Notes: generated by a model not told the origin, from the sequence alone. A stretch of 64,000 bases of DNA from Parvibaculum sp040216885 (GCA_040216885.1 JAVJOG010000018.1:1-64000), one strand, 5' to 3'; numbered from the stretch's first letter, positions 18,823 through 27,280 are shown. Made by a program: numbers and translations.

Positions 18823-19554
18823 ATGGAAAACGCCCTTCTCATAGCTCTTTCGCGCCAGATGGCGATGACGCGCGAAATGGCGGCCATCGCGAACAACCTC
18901 GCGAACATGAACACCGCCGGCTTCAAGTCGGAGGCGATGCTGTTCGAGCAATACGTGATGAAGGGTGCCTCGGAGAGCGGCCAGGCGGCGAAGATCACCT
19001 TCGTTCAGGATTTCGGCCAGCACCGCAATCTGAGCGACGGCACACTGCAGACGACCGGCAACCCGTTCGACGTCGCGATCAGCGGCGATGGATTTTTCAG
19101 GGTGCAGACGGAAAACAACGTCATGTATACCCGCAACGGCCACTTCCGCCTCGACGATGCGGGCCAGCTCGTGACCGCGAACGGCGACCCGGTGCTGTCC
19201 AGCGCCGACGCACCGATACTCTTTGCGCAGGACGAAACCGACATCACGATCGCCCGCGACGGCACGGTCTCCTCAAGCCTCGGCCTCCGCGGCAAGCTCT
19301 CGATCGTGACCTTCGAAAATCCGCAAGCCATGCGCAATGTCGGCGGAACTCTTTTGGGCACGCTGCAGGACGAACAGCCGGTCGACGAGCCGCTCTTGGT
19401 GCAGGGCGCGCTCGAAGGCTCGAACGTGCAGCCGATCGTCGAGATGACGAACATGATCGAAGTATCGCGCTCCTACGCAAGCGCACAGAAGCTCATCGAC
19501 CAATCCGACCAGATGCGCCGCAAGGCGATACAGGACCTCGGAAGCCCGGCCTGA
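18823..19554 (+). CDS. flgF: Proximal rod protein FlgF
   Basis: FlgF is a rod component of the basal body. From the ATG at 18823 the protein has 243 residues: MENALLIALSRQMAMTREM, then the rod motif AAIANNLANMNTAGFK. The core GNPFDVAISGDGFFRVQT and the C-terminal helix MTNMIEVSRSYASAQKLI are typical. A TTG eight codons earlier is possible, but the N-terminus aligns better from the ATG. It is the first gene after the sigma-54 promoter. Confidence 0.94.
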   Translation: MENALLIALSRQMAMTREMAAIANNLANMNTAGFKSEAMLFEQYVMKGASESGQAAKITFVQDFGQHRNLSDGTLQTTGNPFDVAISGDGFFRVQTENNVMYTRNGHFRLDDAGQLVTANGDPVLSSADAPILFAQDETDITIARDGTVSSSLGLRGKLSIVTFENPQAMRNVGGTLLGTLQDEQPVDEPLLVQGALEGSNVQPIVEMTNMIEVSRSYASAQKLIDQSDQMRRKAIQDLGSPA

Positions 19555-19594
19555 CGCCGCTTTCGATATGACACAAGGGTAAGGAACAAGTCCC

Positions 19595-20380
19595 ATGCAG
19601 TCGCTCAGCATCGCCGCCACCGGCATGATGGCCCAGCAGCTCAATGTCGAGGTGATCTCCAACAACATCGCCAACATGAGCACAACCGGCTTCAAGCGTC
19701 AGCGCGCGGAGTTTCAGGACCTGCTCTACCAGAACCTGCGCCGCGTCGGTACCAATTCGTCGGATGCCGGCACCATCGTGCCCGCCGGCGTGCAGATCGG
19801 TCTCGGTGTCAAGACGAGCTCCGTCTACCGCGTGATGACGCAAGGCAACATGGACAACACCGAGAACAAACTCGACCTCGCCATTCAGGGCCGCGGGTAT
19901 TTCCGCGTCGAACTGCCGAGCGGCGAGGATGCCTACACCCGCGCCGGTTCCTTCCAGATCAGCGCCGACGGCCAGCTCGTGACCGCCGACGGCTACACGC
20001 TGGCGCCGGGCATCTCGATCCCTGCCGAGGCGACCGACCTCACGATCAGCCGCGACGGCCAGGTGCAGGTGATGATACCGGGCCAGACGGCCTCGCAGGT
20101 TGTCGGTCAGATCGAACTGACCAACTTCGCCAACGAGGCCGGCCTCGATCCGCAGGGCGATAATCTTTTCCTTGAAACGGCCGCCAGTGGCGCGCCGCTC
20201 ATCGGGACGCCCAACAACGCGGGTTTCGGCGGCGTTCTTCAGGGCTTTCTCGAAACGTCGAACGTGAATGCGGTCAGCGAAATCACGTCGCTCATTACCG
20301 CGCAGCGTGCCTACGAAATGAATTCCAAGGTCATCACCGCTTCCGACGAGATGATGTCCGTTGCCGCGAACGTCAAATAA
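19595..20380 (+). CDS. flgG: Distal rod protein FlgG
   Basis: FlgG forms the distal rod. The 261 residues match the family length. It begins MQSLSIAATGMMAQQLNVEV, then ISNNIANMSTTGFKRQRAEF. The insert LYQNLRRVGTNSSDAGTIVP is the FlgG-specific sequence that sets rod straightness. It ends with ITSLITAQRAYEMNSKVITA. AAGGAACAAGTCCC precedes the ATG. It is 40 bases downstream of flgF. Confidence 0.97.
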   Translation: MQSLSIAATGMMAQQLNVEVISNNIANMSTTGFKRQRAEFQDLLYQNLRRVGTNSSDAGTIVPAGVQIGLGVKTSSVYRVMTQGNMDNTENKLDLAIQGRGYFRVELPSGEDAYTRAGSFQISADGQLVTADGYTLAPGISIPAEATDLTISRDGQVQVMIPGQTASQVVGQIELTNFANEAGLDPQGDNLFLETAASGAPLIGTPNNAGFGGVLQGFLETSNVNAVSEITSLITAQRAYEMNSKVITASDEMMSVAANVK

Positions 20381-20392
20381 ACGGTGATTGAA

Positions 20393-21382
20393 ATGTATGC
20401 GCGTATCGCTCTCACGATCGGAACATTTTCCGCCGCACTCTTCGCCGGTGCCGTCGCCGCCGCCGAGTTGCGCCCGAGCGCAACCGTCGCCGGCGAAACG
20501 GTAACGCTGGGCGACCTCTTCGACGACGCGGGCGCTGCCGCCCATGTCGTTGTAGCCAACGCGCCGGCGCCCGGCCTGAAGGGCGAGATCTCGGTCTCCC
20601 GCATTTCGCTCGCCGCGCGGCGCAACGGCATCGAATGGCGCAACAATGCAGGCCTGACGCATATCGTCGTCGGCCGCAGCGGCGTGGCCGTGCCCGAAGA
20701 GGAAGTCGCATCGGCCGTGGCGGGCGCCATAGAAGCGCAGTCCTCCTCGCTTCCCTCCGCGGCGATCCTGCAAGTCGATTTCGCCAATGGCACCGCCGGC
20801 ATCCAGGTCGCCGAAGACTCGGAACGCAGCGTTCGCGTCGAACAGCTTTCCTTCAACCCGCGCAGCGGCGCCTTCACCGCGGTCGTTCGCGCGCCTGCAA
20901 ACGACATGATGAGCCCGTTGCGCCGAATTTCCGGCCGCGCCTATCCCGTCATCGACGTACCGGTGCTGACACGCGACATCGTGCCGGGCGACGTCGTGCG
21001 CCGCACCGACATCGACTGGATCCGCCTGCCCGCATCTCGGGTCAGCCAGAACATCGTCACATCGCTGCCGCAGCTTGTCGGCATGTCGCCGCGCAAGCCG
21101 GCCCGCGCCGGCGAGCCGCTTCGCCTTTCCGACATGCACCCGCCGCTCGTCGTCGAGAAAGGCGCGCAAGTCGACATGACGTTCGTTTCCGGCGCATTGA
21201 CGCTGACCGCGCGCGGCCGCGCCCTCGACAGCGGCGCCATCGGCGACATCGTGAATGTGCTCAACAGCCGCTCCAACCGCACCGTGCAGGGCATCGTCGA
21301 GGGCCCCAACATGGTTCGCATCGACGCCCCAGGCACAGCCCGCGCCGCGGTCGTGCACAACGCCGCCGGCGGCAATTCCTGA
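20393..21382 (+). CDS. flgA: P-ring assembly chaperone FlgA
   Basis: FlgA is a periplasmic chaperone for P-ring (FlgI) assembly. The chosen ATG at 20393 has GGTGA six bases upstream and gives a clean signal peptide (MYARIALTIGTFSAALFAGA). A GTG at 20384 is also open. The 329 residues end in the SAF-type domain: VPVLTRDIVPGDVVRRTDID, SPRKPARAGEPLRLSDM and the C-terminal VNVLNSRSNRTVQGIVEGP. It lies between flgG and flgH, as is usual in this class. Confidence 0.92.
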   Translation: MYARIALTIGTFSAALFAGAVAAAELRPSATVAGETVTLGDLFDDAGAAAHVVVANAPAPGLKGEISVSRISLAARRNGIEWRNNAGLTHIVVGRSGVAVPEEEVASAVAGAIEAQSSSLPSAAILQVDFANGTAGIQVAEDSERSVRVEQLSFNPRSGAFTAVVRAPANDMMSPLRRISGRAYPVIDVPVLTRDIVPGDVVRRTDIDWIRLPASRVSQNIVTSLPQLVGMSPRKPARAGEPLRLSDMHPPLVVEKGAQVDMTFVSGALTLTARGRALDSGAIGDIVNVLNSRSNRTVQGIVEGPNMVRIDAPGTARAAVVHNAAGGNS

Positions 21383-21420
21383 TCGCGACACCAAAAGTTC
21401 CGGCCGAAAAGGTTCAAAAG

Positions 21421-22158
21421 ATGTTTGTCAGTTCCACATACCGTCTCGTTGCCATCGCCCTCGTCGCCGCGACGCTGGCCGGCTGCAACAGCGCCGATCG
21501 CATCGCCAACATCGGCAAGGCGCCCGGCATGGCACCCGTCGGCACGATCGAGCCGCGCGTTTCGATGCCGATGCCGGCGCCCGAAGAGATCGTCTACCAG
21601 CCGAATTCGCTCTGGCGCTCGGGGTCGCGCGCCTTCTTCCGCGACCAGCGCGCCGCCCGTGTCGGCGACATCCTGACGGTACTGATCAACATTTCCGACA
21701 ACGCCAAGGTCGACAACACGACCAAGCGCAGCCGCGCCAATGCCGAGAACGCCTCCGTCGACAATCTGCTCGGTTATGAGAGCTATCTCGGCAAGGTCTT
21801 CCCGAATGCCGTCGACAACACCAGCCTTGCCGACCTCGGCAGCAGCAGTTCCAGCTCCGGCGCGGGCTCCGTCGACCGCCGCGAAAAGATCGAGCTGACC
21901 GTCGCCGCCGTCGTCACCCAGGTCCTGCCCAACGGCAACCTGGTCATCTCCGGCCGCCAGCAGGTCCGCGTCAATTTCGAAGTGCGCGAACTTGACGTCA
22001 CCGGCATCGTCCGGCCCGAGGATATCTCGAACATCAACACGATCCAGCACACCCAGATCGCCGAAGCCCGCATCGCCTATGGCGGTCAGGGCCAGATCTC
22101 CGACGTGCAGCAGGCGCGCTACGGGCAGCAGCTCATCGACATCCTGATGCCGTTCTGA
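21421..22158 (+). CDS. flgH: L-ring lipoprotein FlgH
   Basis: FlgH is the outer-membrane L-ring subunit. The 245-residue protein has a lipoprotein signal with lipobox LAGC (Cys near residue 22). It contains SLWRSGSRAFFRDQRAARVG and VGDILTVLINISDNAKVDN. The C-terminal motif is GIVRPEDISNINTIQHTQIA, then YGGQGQISDVQQARYGQQL. It starts at ATG 21421 with an AAAGG site. A strong hairpin terminator lies 19 bases past its stop. Confidence 0.96.
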   Translation: MFVSSTYRLVAIALVAATLAGCNSADRIANIGKAPGMAPVGTIEPRVSMPMPAPEEIVYQPNSLWRSGSRAFFRDQRAARVGDILTVLINISDNAKVDNTTKRSRANAENASVDNLLGYESYLGKVFPNAVDNTSLADLGSSSSSSGAGSVDRREKIELTVAAVVTQVLPNGNLVISGRQQVRVNFEVRELDVTGIVRPEDISNINTIQHTQIAEARIAYGGQGQISDVQQARYGQQLIDILMPF

Positions 22159-22176
22159 CGCCGGTCCCGAAAAAGC

Positions 22177-22207
22177 AAAACGCGGCCCCCTCTTCGGGCC
22201 GCGTTTT
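22177..22207. terminator. Bidirectional terminator between flgH and dksA
   Basis: AAAACGCGGCCC (22177-22188) pairs perfectly with 22196-22207 across a 7-base loop. With A and T tracts at the two ends, it can stop both the rightward flgFGAH transcript and the leftward dksA transcript. Confidence 0.85.
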
Positions 22208-22230
22208 CGCATCGTCGTACCGCAATCGGC

Positions 22231-22647
22231 TCAGTCGTCGCGATAGACCTTCTCGCGGCGTTCGTGACGTTCCTGCGCCTCGATCGAAAGTGTCGCGATC
22301 GGCCGCGCATCGAGCCGCTTCAGGCTGATCGGCTCGCCCGTTTCCTCGCAATAGCCATAGGTGCCTTCGTCGATCCGCCGGAGTGCCGCGTCGATCTTGG
22401 CAACGAGCTTGCGCTGCCGGTCGCGCGTACGCAATTCGAGGGAACGCTCGGTCTCGGAGGAGGCGCGGTCGGCGAGATCGGGATGCTGCGCGCTGTCGTC
22501 TTGCAGATGCTGCAGCGTTTCGCGATTCTCGATGAGGATGTCTTCTTTCCACTTCTCGAGCTTGCGGCGAAAATACTCCTTCTGCCGTTTGTTCATAAAC
22601 GGCTCGTCGTCGGATGGCATGTAGCCCTTGGGTAGTCTTACGGCCAT
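22231..22647 (-). CDS. dksA: DksA-family RNA polymerase regulator lacking the zinc cysteines
   Basis: DksA-family proteins bind RNA polymerase and act with ppGpp on rRNA and amino-acid promoters. The protein has 138 residues from the ATG at 22647 (MAVRLPKGYMPSDDEPFMNK), with GGAGAGA upstream. A coiled coil with acidic residues (LADRASSETERSLELRTRDR) is followed by the globular end: YGYCEETGEPISLKRLDARP and ATLSIEAQERHERR. The usual four zinc cysteines are reduced to one (C, T, S, A at the four positions), as in zinc-independent DksA forms. It lies between flgH and fliX, so a link to flagellar timing is possible but unproven. Confidence 0.92.
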   Translation of the reverse strand: MAVRLPKGYMPSDDEPFMNKRQKEYFRRKLEKWKEDILIENRETLQHLQDDSAQHPDLADRASSETERSLELRTRDRQRKLVAKIDAALRRIDEGTYGYCEETGEPISLKRLDARPIATLSIEAQERHERREKVYRDD

Positions 22648-22798
22648 TCGCGGCAATCTCTCCAGCACGCGTCCCTTGCGGAAACGGGCCGGACTATAGC
22701 GACCGGTCCCACGATTCTCAACAGCGATGGACCCGCCAAGCCAGTGAAACATCTGTGAAATCCGGAGGATGAGCGGCGCCCGGAAGGGCCTCGAAAAC

Positions 22799-23233
22799 CT
22801 AGCCTTTGGTATAGGTTCCGAACTTGGCCAGCTCGACCCGCGCCCTGAGCTCGATCTGGTCGAGAATCTCGCGCAAGCCCGGATCGGCGATGCCGCCAAG
22901 CTGCCGTTCGACCACCGAAAGAAGACGGGAAAGCTTCGATTTCGGCACCTGGCCCATCAGCAGCGCCAGCTTGATGTCGTCGAGAATATCGAGCATCTCC
23001 TCGGCGCGTGCGACGGCTTTGCGGCGCGGCGCATGGAGCGCATCGTCGGCCCCGCCGGTTTCCTGAAGCGCCAGCAAGGCATCGACGGCGCCAAGCGAAG
23101 CCGGTCCCGAAAGCCCGGCCGCCCCGCGTGTCGCGCCGGCGCCGGCAGGCGCAAAGCCGCTGCCGCCGCTGCGAACCGAAGCGCCGCGGGCCGCGCCGCT
23201 CTGGGATGTCGCTCTGGTATTGCCGATCTTCAT
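22799..23233 (-). CDS. fliX: Flagellar assembly regulator FliX
   Basis: In Caulobacter FliX couples basal-body assembly to the sigma-54 activator FlbD. The 144 residues begin MKIGNTRATSQSGAARG, followed by a glycine/alanine-rich part. The conserved helical half contains ALLALQETGGADDALHAPRR, ARAEEMLDILDDIKLALLMG and LREILDQIELRARVELAKF. It diverges from flgI, the same arrangement as in Caulobacter, and a perfect CtrA box lies in the gap. Its presence implies an FlbD-type activator elsewhere in the genome, consistent with the sigma-54 promoters here. Confidence 0.92.
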   Translation of the reverse strand: MKIGNTRATSQSGAARGASVRSGGSGFAPAGAGATRGAAGLSGPASLGAVDALLALQETGGADDALHAPRRKAVARAEEMLDILDDIKLALLMGQVPKSKLSRLLSVVERQLGGIADPGLREILDQIELRARVELAKFGTYTKG

Positions 23234-23301
23234 TTCGCTGCCCCACCGCGATCCGGCAGATGCCGGTCCGGTTTCATTCCCTCCAAAATGAACCGTAGGT
23301 C

Positions 23302-23316
23302 TTAAAGCGGCGTTAA
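23302..23316. promoter_or_regulatory. Perfect CtrA box upstream of fliX
   Basis: TTAAAGCGGCGTTAA fits TTAA-N7-TTAA exactly. It lies 69 bases upstream of the fliX start in the fliX/flgI gap. The flgI side has its own sigma-54 promoter, so fliX is the likelier target. Confidence 0.75.
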
Positions 23317-23433
23317 TCTTAACTCGCGCCGCAAGCCCCCGCGGCAGGATTTGCCGCCCCGCGGCAGGAGATGCCTGCAAGGCCCTTCAAAAGCCCGGTT
23401 TTTCGGTCCCGCGAAAACAAAAAAATATATATA

Positions 23434-23446
23434 AATCAAGCAGTTG
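23434..23446 (+). promoter_or_regulatory. IHF site before the flgI promoter
   Basis: AATCAAGCAGTTG is a perfect WATCAANNNNTTR match, next to an AT-rich run (23418-23436). It ends 15 bases upstream of the -24 element of the flgI promoter. Confidence 0.65.
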
Positions 23447-23461
23447 GGTCAGGCCGCCGAA

Positions 23462-23476
23462 TGGCATGCCTTTCGC
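23462..23476 (+). promoter_or_regulatory. Sigma-54 promoter of flgI
   Basis: TGGCATGCCTTTCGC has GG and GC separated by 10 bases, with one base off consensus in each half. Start of transcription is expected near 23488, about 29 bases before the ATG at 23517. Any earlier flgI start codon would fall inside the promoter. Confidence 0.75.
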
Positions 23477-23516
23477 TAGAAGAACGCCGTATCGCAAGCG
23501 ATTGATCGGTTGGTCC

Positions 23517-24656
23517 ATGTCCTGGCTTATTGCCCTTCGTCTCCGCTCCCTCCTGACGCTCGTGCTCGCCGCCTCCCTTCTGACCGCCACCATGCCGGTC
23601 GAGGCAGACGCCAGTTCGCGCATCAAGGACATCGTCGATGTCGAAGGCATTCGCGACAACATGCTGGTCGGCTACGGCCTCGTGGTCGGCCTCAACGGCA
23701 CCGGCGACACGCTCCGCAATGCGCCGTTCACGCAGCAGAGCCTGATCGGCATGCTGGAGCGCCTCGGCGTCAATACACGCGGCACGACGCTGAAAACCGC
23801 CAACGTCGCCGCCGTCATGGTTTCGGCCGATCTGCCGGCCTTTGCCGCCCAGGGCACCCGCATCGACGTGACGGTCTCGGCGCTCGGCGACGCGACCAAC
23901 CTGCAGGGCGGTGTCCTGCTTGTAACGCCGCTGATGGGCGCCGACGGCCAGGTCTACGCCGTCGCGCAAGGTTCGGTCGCCACCGGCGGTTTCTCGGCCA
24001 AGGGCGAAGCTGCCTCCGTCGTTCGCGGCGTGCCGACCAACGGCCGCATCGCCAACGGCGCCATTGTCGAACGCGAACTCGAATTTCAGCTGTCCGACCT
24101 GCGCGCGCTGCGCCTCTCGCTGCGCAATCCGGACTTGACCACGGCCCAGCGCGTTGCCGCCGCCATCAACACCTATCTCGGCACCAGCACGGCAACCGCC
24201 GACAATCCGACCACTGTGCAACTCCGTATGCCTGCCGGCTATCGCGGCGGTGTCGTCGGCCTTCTGACCGACATCGAACAATTGCGCGTACAGCCCGATC
24301 TCGCCGCCCGCGTCGTCATCGACGAGGCATCCGGCGTCATCGTCATGGGCCAGGACGTCCGCGTCAGCCAGGTTGCGATCGCGCAGGGCAACCTCACCAT
24401 CTCGGTCAGCGAGTCGCCGCAGGTCAGCCAGCCTTCGCCCTTCTCGACGCAAGGCGACACGGTCGTCGTGCCGCGCACGGAAGTCACGGTCGACGAAGAG
24501 GGAGGCAAGAAGCTCGGCATCATCGACGGCAGCATCAGCCTGAAGGAACTGGTCGACGGGCTCAACGCGCTCGGCGTCAGTCCGCGCGACATGATCACCA
24601 TTCTCCAGGCGATCAAATCCGCCGGCGCCCTTCAGGCAGACATCGAGGTGATGTGA
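23517..24656 (+). CDS. flgI: P-ring protein FlgI
   Basis: FlgI is the periplasmic P-ring subunit. I chose ATG 23517 (MSWLIALRLRSLLTLVLAAS) because the sigma-54 promoter lies just upstream, and a proper signal peptide ends near VEADA. The 379 residues contain the family run RIKDIVDVEGIRDNMLVGYG, then LVVGLNGTGDTL. The C-terminal SLKELVDGLNALGVSPRDMI and TILQAIKSAGALQADIEVM are standard. Its stop overlaps the next gene's ATG. Confidence 0.96.
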   Translation: MSWLIALRLRSLLTLVLAASLLTATMPVEADASSRIKDIVDVEGIRDNMLVGYGLVVGLNGTGDTLRNAPFTQQSLIGMLERLGVNTRGTTLKTANVAAVMVSADLPAFAAQGTRIDVTVSALGDATNLQGGVLLVTPLMGADGQVYAVAQGSVATGGFSAKGEAASVVRGVPTNGRIANGAIVERELEFQLSDLRALRLSLRNPDLTTAQRVAAAINTYLGTSTATADNPTTVQLRMPAGYRGGVVGLLTDIEQLRVQPDLAARVVIDEASGVIVMGQDVRVSQVAIAQGNLTISVSESPQVSQPSPFSTQGDTVVVPRTEVTVDEEGGKKLGIIDGSISLKELVDGLNALGVSPRDMITILQAIKSAGALQADIEVM

Positions 24657-24970
24657 TGGATATCGCCGCCCTCCCCGTCCCGCCTCAACCCTTTGCCCAC
24701 GCCCCCGCGCCGAAGCCGGCCGCCGACGCGCGCGACATGCGCGCCTGGGAAACCGCACGCGACTTCGAGGCCCAGTTCGTTTCGGTGCTGCTGCAACCGA
24801 TGTTCGAGGGAACCGGCGAAGACAGCGCATTTGGCGGCGGGCCCGGCGAAAACATGTTCCGCTCTCTGCTCGTCGAACAATATGGCCGCGAAATGACCAA
24901 GAGCGGCGGCATCGGTCTGGCCGACGCCGTCTATCGCGAAATACTGAAGATGCAGGAAGAGCCCAAATGA
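24656..24970 (+). CDS. flgJ: FlgJ-like rod-binding protein
   Basis: The 104-residue protein corresponds to the rod-binding N-terminal domain of FlgJ. It has the core WETARDFEAQFVSVLLQPMF and the run GGGPGENMFRSLLVEQYGRE. The peptidoglycan hydrolase domain of enterobacterial FlgJ is absent, which is normal in alphaproteobacteria, where a separate enzyme is used. Its ATG overlaps the flgI TGA, and its own stop overlaps the next start, so the three genes are coupled. Confidence 0.88.
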   Translation: MDIAALPVPPQPFAHAPAPKPAADARDMRAWETARDFEAQFVSVLLQPMFEGTGEDSAFGGGPGENMFRSLLVEQYGREMTKSGGIGLADAVYREILKMQEEPK

Positions 24971-25443
24971 CCGCCGCCCGCCGCACCGCCGCCGAAGCGC
25001 TGACGCCCGTCGACCTGGTCGAGCGCATGCTCGAACTGACGGCCGGCCTGACCGCCATCGTGCGGCGCGAGACGGGCTTTCTGCGCGACCGCGCCCGGTC
25101 CGAAGTCGCCGCGCTGCAGCCGGAAAAAATCCGCATCGCCAACGACTACGCGATGGACGCCGACGCGATCCGCCGGCGCAAGGACCTGATCGACCGTGCC
25201 CCGGCCGAACGCGTCTCGAAGCTGAAATCGGCGATGATCGAGCTCGACCGCGCACTGGCCGAAAATGGCGAGGCGCTCAGCGCCGCCCGCTCGGTATCCG
25301 AAGGACTGATCCGCATGGTTGCCAATGCGATGAACGAGCGCGCCGCACCGACGCTCGGCTATGGCCGCGACGCCGCCCCGGCTACCCGCCGCGCCGGAAA
25401 CCCGGCCGCACCCGCCTCGCTCACGCTCGACGCCAGAATCTGA
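24967..25443 (+). CDS. FlgN-like flagellar export chaperone
   Basis: The 158-residue helical protein has no membrane segment. Its pattern (VDLVERMLELTAGLTAIVRR, RRKDLIDRAPAERVSKLKSA, SVSEGLIRMVANAMNERAAP) fits the FlgN/FlbY-type proteins that follow flgI and flgJ in alphaproteobacteria. FlgN chaperones FlgK and FlgL for export. The start overlaps the flgJ-like stop (ATGA). The family diverges strongly, so the symbol is left blank. Confidence 0.7.
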   Translation: MTAARRTAAEALTPVDLVERMLELTAGLTAIVRRETGFLRDRARSEVAALQPEKIRIANDYAMDADAIRRRKDLIDRAPAERVSKLKSAMIELDRALAENGEALSAARSVSEGLIRMVANAMNERAAPTLGYGRDAAPATRRAGNPAAPASLTLDARI

Positions 25444-25461
25444 CGCAGCTGCCGGCCGCCG

Positions 25462-25476
25462 TTAACCCGGCGGTAA
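25462..25476. promoter_or_regulatory. Weak CtrA-like box before the TPR/glycosyltransferase gene
   Basis: TTAACCCGGCGGTAA matches TTAA-N7-TTAA at seven of eight positions and lies 64 bases upstream of the next gene's start. It is GC-rich in the spacer and could be chance. Confidence 0.35.
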
Positions 25477-25539
25477 CCATGTCTGCCCGCAGATAGGTAC
25501 TCGACATCGAACGGACGGGATACGGGGGCGACATCCGGC

Positions 25540-27162
25540 ATGTCTGCATTGAAGAAACAGCGCGTCGCGGAAAACGACGAGATCGAAAAGAAATTCGCGC
25601 AGGGTCAGCGGTTGCAGGCCCGCGAGCGCTTCGCCGACGCCGAACAGCGTTTCCGCAAGGTCCTGGCGCTCGACCCCCGGCATCTGGGCGCCCTGGCCGG
25701 CCTCACCCAGTGCCTGATCGCCCAAAAAAAGCAGCAGGAAGCGATCGCCACGCTCGACCGCGCCGCGGCCGACGCGCCTGCGGGCGACGAAGTCTGGCTC
25801 TTCGAACTCGCCGGTATCTGCGCGACGGTGAAATATCTTCATCAGGCCCGGACGCTCTATGAGCGCGCGTTGGAAATCGCGCCCGACATGTCGTCATCCC
25901 TGATCAATCTCGCCAATGTCGTCGAGGAACAGGGCGATCTCCAGAAATCCATCGACCTGCTCTCGCGTGCCATCGAGGTTCACCCGGCCTCTGCCAGAGC
26001 CTATGGCAATCTCGGCAAGGTGCTGACGGGAACGCATCTGCGCGACGAGGCGCTCGCCTGTTATCGCCGCTCGATCGAGCTCAACCCCAACATTTCCCAG
26101 ACCTGGACCAATCTCGCCGCCCTGTACGAAATCATGGGCCTGCACCACAAGGCCATGTCGGCCCTGCAACAGGCGCTGAACCTCGACGCGGACTGCGACG
26201 CGGCGCGCTGGAACCTCGCGCGCTCCCTGCTGACCGTCGGCGAAATCGAAGCCGGCTGGGACATGTACGGCTTCGGATTTTCCTGCCGCGAACGCAAGCC
26301 CTACCGCCCCTTCCCGGGCCTGATCTGGGAAGGCCAGGATCTGACGGACAAGACCATCATGGTCTGGCGCGAACAGGGCCTCGGCGACGATCTGCTCTTC
26401 TCGACCTGCTACACCGACCTGATCGCCCGCGCCGGCCACGTCATCATCGAAACCGAGCGGCGCCTGGTTTCGCTCTACCAGCGGACATGGCCGCAGGCGA
26501 CGGTGCGCGCCGAGACATGGACTTCGACGGGCCTTGAAAACTACGGCCCGGTCGACTTCGACTACACCGCCCCGGCCGGCCTCGTCGCCGCGCGGTTGCG
26601 CCGCGGACTTGCGGATTTCGCCCGGCCGCGCCCCACCCTTCAGCCCGATCCGGCGCGCATCGCCGATTGCCGGGCCTGGCTCAATTCGCTCGGGCCGGGA
26701 CCGAAAATCGGCATCTCCTGGACCTCCAGCAAGGTCAACGATGTCCGTTCGCTGAGCTACACGAAGCTCGCGGACTGGAAGGACCTCTTTGCCATCGAAG
26801 GAGCGGCCGTCGTCAATCTTCAATACACCGACGTATCGGAAGAAGCCGAAGCCCTGCGGCGTGAACATGGGCTGACGCTGCAGCGCATGCCCGGCCTCAA
26901 TCTCCGCGACGACCTCGAAGGCGTCGCCGCCCTGACGGCCTGCATGGATGCCGTGGTCGCGCCATCGAGCTTCCCGATGATGATGGCGGGCGCGCTCGGC
27001 CGTCCGGCGTTTCACTACATACGCCGGAACTGGACGATGCTCGGCACCGATGGCTCGCCCTGGTTCCCGCAAATGCGCTGTTACCTGATCGACGATACCG
27101 GCACCAATTCCGGTTTCGTGAAGCGCATCGCGACGGATCTGCGCGCCTTCCTTCAGGTCTGA
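25540..27162 (+). CDS. TPR protein with a glycosyltransferase-like C-terminal half
   Basis: The 540 residues divide in two. Residues 1-240 are TPR repeats, e.g. RFRKVLALDPRHLGALAGLT, LYERALEIAPDMSSSLINLA and CYRRSIELNPNISQTWTNLA. The C-terminal half resembles the GT9/GT41-like part of bacterial TPR glycosyltransferases: MVWREQGLGDDLLFSTCYTD, KIGISWTSSKVNDVRSLSYT and APSSFPMMMAGALGRPAFHY. The gene sits directly before the flagellin genes. A role in flagellin glycosylation is a reasonable inference from domain type and position, but no catalytic residue can be confirmed by eye. Confidence 0.8.
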   Translation: MSALKKQRVAENDEIEKKFAQGQRLQARERFADAEQRFRKVLALDPRHLGALAGLTQCLIAQKKQQEAIATLDRAAADAPAGDEVWLFELAGICATVKYLHQARTLYERALEIAPDMSSSLINLANVVEEQGDLQKSIDLLSRAIEVHPASARAYGNLGKVLTGTHLRDEALACYRRSIELNPNISQTWTNLAALYEIMGLHHKAMSALQQALNLDADCDAARWNLARSLLTVGEIEAGWDMYGFGFSCRERKPYRPFPGLIWEGQDLTDKTIMVWREQGLGDDLLFSTCYTDLIARAGHVIIETERRLVSLYQRTWPQATVRAETWTSTGLENYGPVDFDYTAPAGLVAARLRRGLADFARPRPTLQPDPARIADCRAWLNSLGPGPKIGISWTSSKVNDVRSLSYTKLADWKDLFAIEGAAVVNLQYTDVSEEAEALRREHGLTLQRMPGLNLRDDLEGVAALTACMDAVVAPSSFPMMMAGALGRPAFHYIRRNWTMLGTDGSPWFPQMRCYLIDDTGTNSGFVKRIATDLRAFLQV

Positions 27163-27235
27163 CAGCACCGTCGGCCCGGCAAAACTTTCCCGCTCGCGGC
27201 AGTTCCTGCCAGCACCACCGGGCACACCCACTATA

Positions 27236-27248
27236 TAAACCATTGATT
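27236..27248 (-). promoter_or_regulatory. IHF site before the flagellin promoter
   Basis: The minus strand reads AATCAATGGTTTA, a perfect WATCAANNNNTTR match. It ends 18 bases upstream of the -24 element, the same spacing as at flgF. Confidence 0.65.
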
Positions 27249-27265
27249 TTACTTGGATTTCAAAT

Positions 27266-27280
27266 TGGCCCGGCCTTTGC
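27266..27280 (+). promoter_or_regulatory. Sigma-54 promoter of the first flagellin gene
   Basis: TGGCCCGGCCTTTGC is close to the -24/-12 consensus, with GG and GC 10 bases apart and TTTGC at -12. The expected start of transcription is near 27291. Confidence 0.85.
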
